Shown here piece after piece: positions 1 to 6,977 of a stretch of DNA of 19,927 bases. The DNA comes from an uncultured Burkholderiales bacterium. GTDB taxonomy: Bacteria > Pseudomonadota > Gammaproteobacteria > Burkholderiales > Burkholderiaceae_D. The stretch lies in assembly GCA_937872165.1 (NCBI GenBank), contig CALMOR010000119.1, forward strand, positions 33,429 to 53,355. Direction: 5' to 3'. How positions within the stretch are numbered: position 1 is the stretch's first letter; the number at the start of each line of letters is the position of its first letter. The position numbers and the translations under genes are program-made. The notes under the pieces were generated by a model that had not been told where the DNA came from, made no database searches, and was given only the letters and a program-made list of their open reading frames with translations.

Positions 1-1
1 G

Positions 2-547
2 TTCATCCATCGCTACAACGTCGACCGCGGCCAGGCCAGGCGCGTGGCCGCGCTCGCGCAATCGTTGATGCATCCGCTGATCGACCCGGCCGACGAGGAG
101 GACGTCGATGCCGCGCGTCGTCTCGGATGGGCCGCGATGCTGCACGAGATCGGGCTGTCGATCTCGCACGCGGGCTATCACAAGCACTCGGCCTACATGT
201 TGTCGAATGCCGACATGCCGGGTTTCTCGAAGATGGACCAGGCGAAGATCGCGTTGATGGTGCTCGGGCACACCGGCAAGCTGAGCAAGCTGTCGGGGCT
301 GATCGAGGAGCCCAACGAATGGCTCGCGGTGCTGTGCCTGCGCATCGCGGCGCTGGTCCATCGCAGCCGCAGCGATCTCGATCGCGGTCCGTCGGGTCGG
401 CAACCGCTCGCGCTGGTCCGCGGCGGCAAGGGCTATGCGCTGGAGACCGAAGCGGAGTGGCTCGCGGACCACCCGCTGACCGAGTTCAACCTCCGCCAGG
501 AAGCCGGGGAGTGGACGCGGCTGGGCATCGCGCTCGAACTCGCCTGA
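2..547 (+). CDS. ppx: Exopolyphosphatase, C-terminal part (5' end outside window)
   Basis: The reading frame is open from the window edge to a TGA at 545-547 and gives about 181 C-terminal residues of a Ppx/GppA phosphatase. Family members release orthophosphate from the ends of polyphosphate in the cytoplasm (Ppx) or hydrolyse pppGpp (GppA). The visible part is the helical C-terminal HD-like domain, with the signature stretches RLGWAAMLHEIGLSISH, HKHSAYMLSNADMPGFS and ALMVLGHTGKLSK. The N-terminal catalytic actin-like domains lie off the window, so Ppx versus GppA cannot be settled from active-site residues. I favour Ppx because a SixA-type phosphatase gene and other phosphate-linked genes lie next to it. 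The gene converges with the ornithine acyltransferase gene, leaving only 18 bp between the stops and no obvious intrinsic terminator. Confidence 0.88.
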   Translation, partial: FIHRYNVDRGQARRVAALAQSLMHPLIDPADEEDVDAARRLGWAAMLHEIGLSISHAGYHKHSAYMLSNADMPGFSKMDQAKIALMVLGHTGKLSKLSGLIEEPNEWLAVLCLRIAALVHRSRSDLDRGPSGRQPLALVRGGKGYALETEAEWLADHPLTEFNLRQEAGEWTRLGIALELA

Positions 548-565
548 GTCGCGCCGTGGTCGGCG

Positions 566-1462
566 TCAGGCGGCCTTGCGATCGTCGACGAACGCGGTCG
601 GCTCGCCGGCGACGTCGAGACCGAAATGCCGCGCGTAGCGGGGACTGATGTCCGACAGCGCCAGCAGCATGAAGAAGTCCGCGGTGTCGAAGTCGGGGTC
701 CCACGACGGGTCGCCGCAGACGCGGGCGCCGACGCGCAGGTAGCCCTTCATCAGCGGCGGCGCCTCGACCGCCAGCGTCGACGTCAGTCGTTCGAGCGGC
801 AGCGGACGCCGCGGGAACACCTGATGCTCGGGGCCGGCTCCATGATCGCGCATCAGCCGCCGCGCGAGACTGGCCGCTTCGTGTCCGCCATCGCGCATGT
901 CGACGCTCGCGCATCCCATGACGTGCTCGTAGCCGCCGGCTGCCATGTAGCGGGCGAGGGCGGTCCACAGCAGCAGGATCACGGGCCCGCTGCGATGGCC
1001 GGGGTGGATGCACGAGCGGCCGAATTCGAGCAGGTCCGGCTTGATGCTCGCGAGCCGCGTCGTGTGGAACTCGGTGTCGGCGTAGTAGCCGAGCCGGGCG
1101 GCGACCTCGGGGCGCACGATGCGATAGGTGCCGACGACCGCGTGGTCGCGACGATCGCGCACGATCAGGTGATCGCACCACGCGTCGTGGATGTCCTCGT
1201 CGATGCCCGGCTCGGACGGCGCGAGATGGGCACCGAGCTCGCCCGCGAATACGTCGTGTCGCAGCCGCTGCGCATCGCGGATGTCGCGCTCGACGATCGG
1301 GCCGCCCCGACCGCCGGTCGAGACGATGCGGACGCTGTAATGCTCGGTGATGAACGCGAGGACGGTACCGCGGCGACCGCTGCCCTGCGCGACGATCGCG
1401 TCGGCAGGAGGATCGAAACGAAGGGGATTGCCGACGGGACGAGCGAGGAGGGGACGCGGCAT
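566..1462 (-). CDS. olsB: OlsB-type L-ornithine N-alpha-acyltransferase (GNAT fold)
   Basis: A 298-residue protein of the OlsB/Acetyltransf_5 group. OlsB transfers a 3-hydroxyacyl chain from acyl carrier protein to the alpha-amino group of ornithine, the first step of ornithine lipid synthesis at the inner membrane. Visible family signatures are RDAQRLRHDVFAGELG (about residues 62-77), LEFGRSCIHP (145-154) and the CASV block (184-187). The ATG at 1462 is preceded by GGAG with 6-nt spacing, which supports this start. The gene is the last of a leftward series and lies 109 bp beyond the sixA stop; a short hairpin at 1512-1528 lies in that gap. The second enzyme (OlsA, lyso-ornithine lipid O-acyltransferase) is not in the window. 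Membership of the acyltransferase family is clear. The ornithine substrate is inferred from family, and a single Pho-box-like CTGTCAG lies just upstream (1473-1479, minus strand). Confidence 0.82.
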   Translation of the reverse strand: MPRPLLARPVGNPLRFDPPADAIVAQGSGRRGTVLAFITEHYSVRIVSTGGRGGPIVERDIRDAQRLRHDVFAGELGAHLAPSEPGIDEDIHDAWCDHLIVRDRRDHAVVGTYRIVRPEVAARLGYYADTEFHTTRLASIKPDLLEFGRSCIHPGHRSGPVILLLWTALARYMAAGGYEHVMGCASVDMRDGGHEAASLARRLMRDHGAGPEHQVFPRRPLPLERLTSTLAVEAPPLMKGYLRVGARVCGDPSWDPDFDTADFFMLLALSDISPRYARHFGLDVAGEPTAFVDDRKAA

Positions 1463-1571
1463 GCGGGCTCCGCTGACAGGGGAAGTCCCATGCTAGGAAG
1501 CCGCGATGACTCGCCGATGACCTCGGCGTGACGTGCAGGTTGCAGAGCCGCGGGCGATCGGCCGCGAACGC

Positions 1572-2156
1572 TCAGACGAGGTCGGGGTCGAGGACCGAAC
1601 GCAGCGTCCACTCGGTACTGCCGTCGCGCGAGCGGCGCACCAGCCACCAGGCCGCTGCCTTCTTGACGCTCCAGTCGCCGTTCTGGTTGGTGAGCAGGCG
1701 CCCCGCCATCTGGCCCACCCACGGCTGGTGACCCACCATCACCAGCGAACACGCGTCGCCGTTGCACTCGGCGATCGACGATTCGAGCGCGTCCAGCACC
1801 GCGCCGAGATGCGCGCCGGGCGCGAGCCGGTCATCGATCTCGAGAGGCAGCGAGGCCCGCGCGATCAGCGGTGCCGCCGTCTCGCGCGTGCGCGCCGAGG
1901 GACTGATGACGACGCGGGTGTTGTCGTCGAGCTGCCGCGCGAGCGCCTTCGCGACCCGTGACGCGTCGCGTTGCCCGCGCGCCGTCAGCGGACGGGCGAG
2001 GTCCGGCGAGGTGTCTTCGGCCTCGGCGTGGCGCCACAGGAAGAGGTTGATGGTCTGCACGGCCGCGAGATTGAGCGAACGCCGGGGCGGATGCAAGTGG
2101 AGGATGCGGTCGTACGGCATCCGCGACGCGTCGAGAGCCGGGGAGCGCAGACTCAT
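1572..2156 (-). CDS. sixA: SixA-type phosphohistidine phosphatase
   Basis: Histidine phosphatase superfamily protein. SixA removes phosphate from histidine in phosphotransfer proteins (HPt domains and PTS-type carriers). The catalytic RHA motif is in NLFLWRHAEAED, and the second catalytic histidine is in SLVMVGHQPWVGQMAGRLL. The family core is about 155-160 residues. From the ATG at 2156 the product is 194 residues, with about 34 extra N-terminal residues; from an internal GTG at 2060 it is 162 residues, close to the family length. I list 2156 because its ATG overlaps the TGA of the upstream kinase gene as ATGA, the same arrangement as the two junctions before it. GTG 2060 remains a serious alternative, since neither start has a convincing ribosome binding site. 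It sits between dgkA and olsB on the same strand, near ppx. Confidence 0.85.
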   Translation of the reverse strand: MSLRSPALDASRMPYDRILHLHPPRRSLNLAAVQTINLFLWRHAEAEDTSPDLARPLTARGQRDASRVAKALARQLDDNTRVVISPSARTRETAAPLIARASLPLEIDDRLAPGAHLGAVLDALESSIAECNGDACSLVMVGHQPWVGQMAGRLLTNQNGDWSVKKAAAWWLVRRSRDGSTEWTLRSVLDPDLV

Positions 2157-2629
2157 CGGACGAAGCGTGCGACGAGGGCCGGGCCCGCGATCGACAGCCA
2201 CGTGACGAAGCACAGCATCAGCGCGAGGAACACGGCCGCGCTGCCGAGGTCCTTCGCGCGGCCCGACAGCCGGTGATGATCGAGGGAGATGCGATCGACC
2301 GCGGCCTCGATGCTCGAGTTGACGAGCTCGACGATCAGCACCATCACGACCGACGCGATCAGCACCAGCGTCTCGAGCGCGGGCAGCGCCAGCGCCAGCG
2401 CGATCGGGACCAGGACGACCGCGAGGATCAGCTCCTGACGGAAGGCGCTCTCGACGCGCAGCGCCAGCGCGAGGCCGCGCATCGAATAGCGGAGCGCATT
2501 CCAGATGCGACCGGCTCCCCCGACGCTCTTGTAGGGACTCTCGACCTCGACCGGCTCGGCCGGTGGCTGCGCTGTCTTCTCGGGATGCGACGGTGCGATC
2601 GCAGGCTGCGCGCGATCGCGGCTCGTCAT
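2153..2629 (-). CDS. dgkA: Diacylglycerol kinase (prokaryotic integral-membrane type)
   Basis: A 158-residue DgkA homologue that phosphorylates diacylglycerol to phosphatidate with ATP in the inner membrane. The catalytic ExxNxxxE pattern is in ELVNSSIEAAVDR (E101, N104, E108), and the RAKDLGSAAVFLAL block follows at 124-137. Three hydrophobic helices can be seen at roughly 66-82, 86-104 and 129-148. E. coli DgkA has about 122 residues; this one carries roughly 35 additional Pro/Glu-rich N-terminal residues before the amphipathic start of the domain. Its ATG overlaps the glycosyltransferase TGA (ATGA at 2626-2629), and its own TGA overlaps the sixA ATG, so translation is probably coupled. In this context it may recycle diacylglycerol produced by the first gene of the operon. 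Confidence 0.93.
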   Translation of the reverse strand: MTSRDRAQPAIAPSHPEKTAQPPAEPVEVESPYKSVGGAGRIWNALRYSMRGLALALRVESAFRQELILAVVLVPIALALALPALETLVLIASVVMVLIVELVNSSIEAAVDRISLDHHRLSGRAKDLGSAAVFLALMLCFVTWLSIAGPALVARFVR

Positions 2630-3693
2630 GACGGAGGGCTTTCGGCGCCGATCGGCGACGCCGCCCGGGCCACGACCTCGTCGCGCCGTTCTCCGATCGG
2701 GTGGAGGTGGGCCAGGAACTGACGCGTGCAGGCCTCCCAAGAATGGCGTTCGGCATGGGCACGCGCGACGGTGCGGTCGATGCGGAGGGCGCGCAACGCG
2801 GCGGCCCGCAGGTCCTCGTCGAGCGCGCCGGCCGGCGCGTCGCCGATGACGTCGATCGGCCCCGTGACCGGATAGGCCGCGACGGGACAGCCGCAGGCGA
2901 GTGCCTCGAGCAGCACGAGGCCGAAGGTGTCGGTGCGGCTCGGGAAGACGAAGACGTCGGCCGCGTTGTAGAGCGCCGCGAGCGCGAGCTGGTCGAGGAC
3001 GCCGGTGAAGCGGACGCCCGGATGTTCGGCCTTCAGACGCGCGAGCTGCGGTCCCTCGCCCGCGACCCACTTGCTGCCCGGAAGGTCGAGCGCGAGGAAG
3101 GCCTCGATGTTCTTCTCGACGGCCACGCGGCCGACGTAGAGGAAGACCGGCTTCGTGAGGTCGTGCGGCGTCGCCGGTCCCGGCTTGAAGAGATCGAGCT
3201 CCACGCCGCGCGACCACAGCACCACCTGTCGCGGATCGAAGCCGAACGCCTCCAGGTCGGCCTTGACCACCCGGGTCGGCACGAGCACCGCCTTCGAAGG
3301 GCCGTGGAACCAGCGCAGGAAGCGATACGTGGCCGACAACGGGATGCCGGTGCGCGCCTTCACGTACTCGGGAAAGCGCGTGTGATAGGCGGTCGTGAAC
3401 GGCAGCCCGTCGCGGATCGCGTACCGACGCGCCGCCATCCCGAGCGGTCCCTCGGTCGCGATGTGGATCGCCTGCGGCGATGCCGCGCGGATGCGCTCGG
3501 CCACATGTCGCGCCGGCAGGACCGACAGGCGGATCTCCGGATAGGTCGGACAAGGGACCGTCCTGAACTCGAGCGGCGTCAGCAGATCGACGACGTGTCC
3601 CATCCGTTCGAGCTCGCGTCGCGTCGACTTGAGCGTACGCACCACCCCGTTGACCTGCGGGTCCCAGGCATCGGTGACGACGAGGATCTTCAT
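2626..3693 (-). CDS. GT4 glycosyltransferase, candidate diacylglycerol glycosyltransferase (Agt-like)
   Basis: A 355-residue GT-B fold glycosyltransferase. The N-terminal acceptor domain starts MKILVVTDAWDPQVNGVVRT, with the glycine-containing NGVV loop typical of GT4 enzymes. The C-terminal nucleotide-sugar domain shows SRGVELDLF (161-169), GRVAVEKN (188-195) and the D/E-x7-E region PSRTDTFGLVLLEA (251-264). The family includes PimB-like mannosyltransferases and the Agt enzymes that glycosylate diacylglycerol. The sugar donor and acceptor cannot be read from the sequence. The start ATG overlaps the stop of the PlcP-like gene (ATGA at 3690-3693), and the stop overlaps the dgkA start. Being locked between a candidate phospholipase C and a diacylglycerol kinase makes diacylglycerol a reasonable acceptor, but that is inference. 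Confidence 0.88.
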   Translation of the reverse strand: MKILVVTDAWDPQVNGVVRTLKSTRRELERMGHVVDLLTPLEFRTVPCPTYPEIRLSVLPARHVAERIRAASPQAIHIATEGPLGMAARRYAIRDGLPFTTAYHTRFPEYVKARTGIPLSATYRFLRWFHGPSKAVLVPTRVVKADLEAFGFDPRQVVLWSRGVELDLFKPGPATPHDLTKPVFLYVGRVAVEKNIEAFLALDLPGSKWVAGEGPQLARLKAEHPGVRFTGVLDQLALAALYNAADVFVFPSRTDTFGLVLLEALACGCPVAAYPVTGPIDVIGDAPAGALDEDLRAAALRALRIDRTVARAHAERHSWEACTRQFLAHLHPIGERRDEVVARAASPIGAESPPS

Positions 3694-4535
3694 GCGGCCT
3701 CCGGCACGGACCCGCTCGACGCGAGGAGACGACGCTGGCCGAGCGTCTTCCACTCGATGATCTCGAGACGGCCGGCATGGTCTTCGACGAGCGCGGTCAG
3801 GCTCTCGACCCAGTCGCCGTCGTTGCAATACAGGACGCCGTCGATCATCCGCATCTCCGCCTTGTGGATGTGGCCGCACACCACGCCGTCGAAGCCACGA
3901 CGGCGTGCTTCGCCGATCAGCGCGTGCTCGAAGTCGGCGATGAACGCGACCGCGTTCTTGACCTTGTGCTTCAGGTATTGCGATAGCGACCAGTAGCCGA
4001 AGCCCATGCGCACGCGGGCTCGATTGACCCAATGATTGAGCGCGAGCACGAACGTGTAGAGCGTGTCGCCGAGACAGGCCAGCCACTTCGCGTGCCGGAT
4101 CACGCCGTCGAAGAGGTCGCCGTGCGTGACGAGGAGGCGCCTGCCGTCGGCCGTCACGTGGGTCGCTTCGTAGGCGACGTCGATGCCGCCGAACGCGTGC
4201 TCGACGTAACCGCGCGCGAACTCGTCGTGATTGCCCGGCACGTAGACGACGCGCGTGCCCTTGCGCGCCTTGCGCAGGATCTTCTGGACCACGTCGTTGT
4301 GCGACTGGCGCCAGGTCCAGCCCTTCTTCAGCTGCCACCCGTCGATGATGTCGCCGACCAGATAGAGGGTGTCCGAATCGTTCCAGCGCAGGAAGTCGAG
4401 CAGGAAGTCGGCCTTGCAACCGGCGGTGCCGAGATGCACGTCGGAGATCCAGATCGTGCGGTGATGGTGGGCCGCGTCGTCGTCGACCGGGATGGACGAA
4501 GCGAAAAGGGCGTCGGCGTTCAGCGGGGCGTTCAT
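3690..4535 (-). CDS. Calcineurin-like metallophosphoesterase, PlcP/LpxH (COG2908) family
   Basis: A 281-residue metallophosphoesterase with all five motifs of the fold: D32-x-H34 (SDVHLG), GD61-62 (VGDIIDGW), GNHD 101-104, HGD 138-140 and GHIH 221-224, which ligate two metal ions. Databases usually label such proteins UDP-2,3-diacylglucosamine diphosphatase. It is longer than E. coli LpxH (about 240 residues), and its GTAGCKADFLLDFL and GDIIDGW blocks resemble the rhizobial and marine PlcP phospholipase C branch, which cleaves phosphatidylcholine and related lipids to diacylglycerol under phosphate starvation. PlcP is my preferred reading, with an LpxH role as the alternative. It heads an overlapping operon with a GT4 glycosyltransferase and dgkA. 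The ATG at 4535 has no Shine-Dalgarno sequence, and a candidate promoter ends only a few nucleotides upstream, so the mRNA may be nearly leaderless. Confidence 0.85.
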   Translation of the reverse strand: MNAPLNADALFASSIPVDDDAAHHHRTIWISDVHLGTAGCKADFLLDFLRWNDSDTLYLVGDIIDGWQLKKGWTWRQSHNDVVQKILRKARKGTRVVYVPGNHDEFARGYVEHAFGGIDVAYEATHVTADGRRLLVTHGDLFDGVIRHAKWLACLGDTLYTFVLALNHWVNRARVRMGFGYWSLSQYLKHKVKNAVAFIADFEHALIGEARRRGFDGVVCGHIHKAEMRMIDGVLYCNDGDWVESLTALVEDHAGRLEIIEWKTLGQRRLLASSGSVPEAA

Positions 4536-4546
4536 GCTCGCTGCGG

Positions 4547-4591
4547 ATTGAATCGTTCCGTCGTGACAGCGGCGTGATGGTTCGTTGACCG
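4547..4591 (-). promoter_or_regulatory. Candidate Pho box and -10 upstream of the plcP-like operon
   Basis: Reading the minus strand toward the gene, three 7-mers recur with exact 11-bp spacing: CGGTCAA (4591-4585), CCATCAC (4580-4574) and CTGTCAC (4569-4563). Against the PhoB half-site CTGTCAY they match 5/7, 5/7 and 7/7. Ten bases further on is TTCAAT (4552-4547), a 4/6 match to a -10 box. This is the known geometry of PhoB-activated promoters, where the box replaces the -35. The spacers here are GC-rich rather than AT-rich, and two half-sites are degenerate. Confidence 0.45.
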
Positions 4592-4660
4592 GACGGTGAA
4601 TCGCGCCCGGCCGATGCGTTGCATATCCGCACCGGGTCTGGCGTCGCGAAGCTCGCGTGA

Positions 4661-4666
4661 TACACT
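4661..4666 (+). promoter_or_regulatory. Probable -10 box of the tRNA-Val promoter
   Basis: TACACT (4/6 match to TATAAT) lies 14 nt before the first base of the tRNA, in a good position for a stable-RNA promoter. It is followed by a pyrimidine-rich stretch (TCTCGCCTCTTTTTC). I see no convincing -35 at 16-18 nt upstream. Confidence 0.35.
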
Positions 4667-4680
4667 CTCGCCTCTTTTTC

Positions 4681-4757
4681 AGGCGCGTAGCTCAGCTGGT
4701 TAGAGCACCACCTTGACATGGTGGGGGTCGTTGGTTCGAGTCCAATCGCGCCTACCA
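4681..4757 (+). tRNA. tRNA-Val (anticodon GAC), CCA encoded
   Basis: A 77-nt cloverleaf. The acceptor stem pairs AGGCGCG with CGCGCCT, and the D-arm is GCTCAGCTGGTTAGAGC. The anticodon stem CCACC/GGTGG encloses the loop TTGACAT, giving anticodon GAC (valine). The T-arm is GTTGGTTCGAGTCCAAT, with discriminator A and an encoded CCA at 4755-4757. A tRNA-Val directly ahead of thrS is a recurrent betaproteobacterial arrangement. Confidence 0.97.
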
Positions 4758-4777
4758 GCATCTGGTAGCGGCATGTC

Positions 4778-4968
4778 CCGGGGCCCGAATCGCCCCGGTC
4801 TCATCGATAAGCAGTCGACGATCAGGCGCGCGAAAGGGCCGGGCACGAGCCGAACATGGTTATGTCACCGCGAACGCAGGCAACACCCATCGACTGAGCA
4901 GCCGCTTGCCGACGCCGATCTCCTCGATCGGCGCTCCATGGAGAAAGCGCGGCTGGCCGCGCTTTTTT
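4778..4968 (+). ncRNA. Structured leader between tRNA-Val and thrS (candidate attenuator)
   Basis: This untranslated stretch holds three hairpins. The first pairs CCGGGGC (4778-4784) with GCCCCGG (4792-4798). The second pairs CGCCGATC (4913-4920) with GATCGGCG (4926-4933) around the loop TCCTC. The third is the intrinsic terminator at 4944-4968. A 13-codon ORF (4856-4897, MVMSPRTQATPID) with two threonine codons lies between the first and second hairpins. The layout could be a thrS attenuator, the trailer and terminator of tRNA-Val, or a small RNA. No T-box elements are recognisable. Confidence 0.35.
4944..4968 (+). terminator. Intrinsic terminator or attenuator upstream of thrS
   Basis: AAAGCGCGG (4944-4952) pairs perfectly with CCGCGCTTT (4957-4965) around a CTGG loop, and the run of T continues to 4968. 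This is a classic Rho-independent terminator ending 38 nt before the thrS start. It would end the tRNA-Val transcript or act as a regulated attenuator for thrS. Confidence 0.8.
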
Positions 4969-5006
4969 CATTCTCGATCCGCCTCGCCGACTCCCATCCC
5001 ACCGCC

Positions 5007-6941
5007 ATGCTGAACATCAAGCTTCCCGACGGTTCGGTCCGCTCGTACGACCATCCGGTCAGCGTCGCCGACGTCGCGCTGTCGATCGGCCCCGGCCTCG
5101 CCAAGGCCGCCCTCGGCGGGAGGATCTCGAACGGCGCCGAGGCCCGGCTCGTCGACACGTCGTCGATCATCGACCACGACGTCGACCTCTCGATCGTCAC
5201 GGCGAAGGACGCGGACGGCCTCGACATCATCCGTCACTCGACCGCCCATCTGCTCGCCGACGCGGTCAAGGACCTGTTCCCCGACGCCCAGGTGACCATC
5301 GGTCCGGTGATCGACAACGGCTTCTACTACGACTTCTCGTACAAGCGTCCCTTCACGCCGGAGGACCTCGCGGCGATCGAGAAACGCATGGCCGAGATCG
5401 TCAGGCGCGACCTGCCGGTCAGCCGCGAAGTCTGGAAGCGCGACGACGCGGTCGCGTTCTTCCGCTCGATCGGCGAGGACTACAAGGCCGAGATCATCGG
5501 CGCCATTCCCGCGGAGCAGGACATCTCGCTCTATCGCCAGGGCGACTTCGTCGACCTCTGCCGCGGGCCGCACGTGCCGTCGACCGGCAAGCTCAAGGTC
5601 TTCAAGCTGATGAAGGTCGCGGGGGCCTATTGGCGCGGCGACTCGCACAACGAGATGCTCCAGCGTATCTACGGCACCGCCTGGGCGACGAAGGAAGAGC
5701 AGGAGCGGTACCTGTTCCTGCTCGAGGAAGCCGAGAAGCGCGACCACCGAAAGATCGGCAGGCAGCTCGATCTCTTCCACATGCAGGACGAGGCGCCCGG
5801 CCTCGTGTTCTGGCATCCGAAGGGATGGGCGATCTGGCAGCAGGTCGAGAAGTACATGCGCGCCGTCTACCAGGACAACGGCTACCAGGAAGTGAAGGGT
5901 CCGCAGATCCTCGACCGCGGGCTGTGGGAGAAGACCGGCCACTGGGAGAACTACAAGGACGCGATGTTCACGACCGAGTCGGAGAACCGCGCCTACGCGC
6001 TGAAGCCGATGAACTGCCCGGGCCACGTGCAGATCTTCAACACCGGCATCCGCAGCTATCGCGACCTGCCGCTGCGCTACGGCGAATTCGGCCAGTGCCA
6101 TCGCAACGAACCGTCGGGCAGCCTGCACGGGATCATGCGCGTGCGCGGCTTCACCCAGGACGACGGTCACATCTTCTGCACCGAGGACCAGATCCTCGAG
6201 GAGTGCGTGGGCTACACCGCGCTGCTGAAGAAGGTCTACGCGGACTTCGGCTTCACCGACATCATCTACAAGGTGGCGCTGCGCCCCGCGAAGCGCATCG
6301 GCTCCGACGAGGTATGGGACAAGGCCGAGAACGCGCTGATGGAATCGCTGCGCGTCTCGGGCTGCGGGTTCGCGACCGCGCCGGGCGACGGCGCCTTCTA
6401 CGGGCCGAAGATCGAATACACGTTGAAGGACTCGCTCGGTCGCCAGTGGCAGTGCGGCACGATGCAGGTCGACTTCTCGATGCCGGGGCGCCTCGGCGCC
6501 GAGTACGTCGCCGAGGACAACACGCGCAAGGTGCCGGTGATGCTGCACCGGGCGATCGTCGGCTCGATGGAGCGCTTCATCGGCATGCTGATCGAACACT
6601 TCGGCGGCGCGATGCCGGCATGGCTGGCGCCGGTGCAGGTCGTCGTCTGCAACATCTCGGACGCCCAGATGGCTTATGCGAAAAGCGTCGCTTTAACGTT
6701 GCAAAAACAAGGCTTTAGAGTCCACGCCGATTTGCGGAACGAGAAGATCACGTATAAGATTCGCGAGCACAGCGTGCAGAAGGTTCCCTTCATCCTCGTC
6801 ATCGGGGACAAGGAAGCGCAGGCTGGCACCGTGGCCGTACGTGCCCGCGGGGGCGTGGACATGGGAGTGATGTCCCATTCCGAGTTCGGCGAGCGCCTCT
6901 CTGCAGAGGTCGCTTCGCGGACCAGCGGCCCAGCCGCCTGA
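5007..6941 (+). CDS. thrS: Threonine-tRNA ligase
   Basis: A 644-residue class II synthetase that charges tRNA-Thr; E. coli ThrS has 642. The N-terminal TGS domain begins MLNIKLPDGSVRSYDH and is followed by the editing domain with HSTAHLLADAV. The catalytic core has zinc ligands C337 (MNCPGH), H388 (DDGHIF) and H514 (LHRAIVGS), each three residues beyond the E. coli positions, and motif 2 CHRNEPSGSLHGIMRVR. The C-terminal anticodon-binding domain ends the protein. The ATG at 5007 is chosen because it begins the conserved TGS domain. An in-frame ATG at 4938 would place the terminator hairpin inside the gene. No Shine-Dalgarno sequence is visible before 5007. Codons at 6671-6720 are unusually AT-rich for the window. 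Confidence 0.97.
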   Translation: MLNIKLPDGSVRSYDHPVSVADVALSIGPGLAKAALGGRISNGAEARLVDTSSIIDHDVDLSIVTAKDADGLDIIRHSTAHLLADAVKDLFPDAQVTIGPVIDNGFYYDFSYKRPFTPEDLAAIEKRMAEIVRRDLPVSREVWKRDDAVAFFRSIGEDYKAEIIGAIPAEQDISLYRQGDFVDLCRGPHVPSTGKLKVFKLMKVAGAYWRGDSHNEMLQRIYGTAWATKEEQERYLFLLEEAEKRDHRKIGRQLDLFHMQDEAPGLVFWHPKGWAIWQQVEKYMRAVYQDNGYQEVKGPQILDRGLWEKTGHWENYKDAMFTTESENRAYALKPMNCPGHVQIFNTGIRSYRDLPLRYGEFGQCHRNEPSGSLHGIMRVRGFTQDDGHIFCTEDQILEECVGYTALLKKVYADFGFTDIIYKVALRPAKRIGSDEVWDKAENALMESLRVSGCGFATAPGDGAFYGPKIEYTLKDSLGRQWQCGTMQVDFSMPGRLGAEYVAEDNTRKVPVMLHRAIVGSMERFIGMLIEHFGGAMPAWLAPVQVVVCNISDAQMAYAKSVALTLQKQGFRVHADLRNEKITYKIREHSVQKVPFILVIGDKEAQAGTVAVRARGGVDMGVMSHSEFGERLSAEVASRTSGPAA

Positions 6942-6977
6942 TCGCACGGTCTTCCATTCAGCAACGGAGATAACCCA

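Noticed and set aside
1512..1528. Hairpin CGCCGA/TCGGCG between sixA and olsB as a terminator
   Set aside because: The stem is only 6 bp and no T-run follows on either strand; olsB may still be co-transcribed with the operon.
626..1531. Long + strand open frame opposite olsB, and similar long frames opposite thrS, pheT, pheS, the PlcP/GT genes and the EAL gene
   Set aside because: They are antisense or off-frame artefacts of high GC; their translations are Arg/Asp/Ala-rich without motifs, whereas the opposite frames encode recognised proteins.
4938..5006. An in-frame ATG 23 codons upstream of the thrS start
   Set aside because: It would put the perfect terminator hairpin and its T-run inside the coding region and add residues absent from ThrS; the conserved TGS domain starts at 5007.
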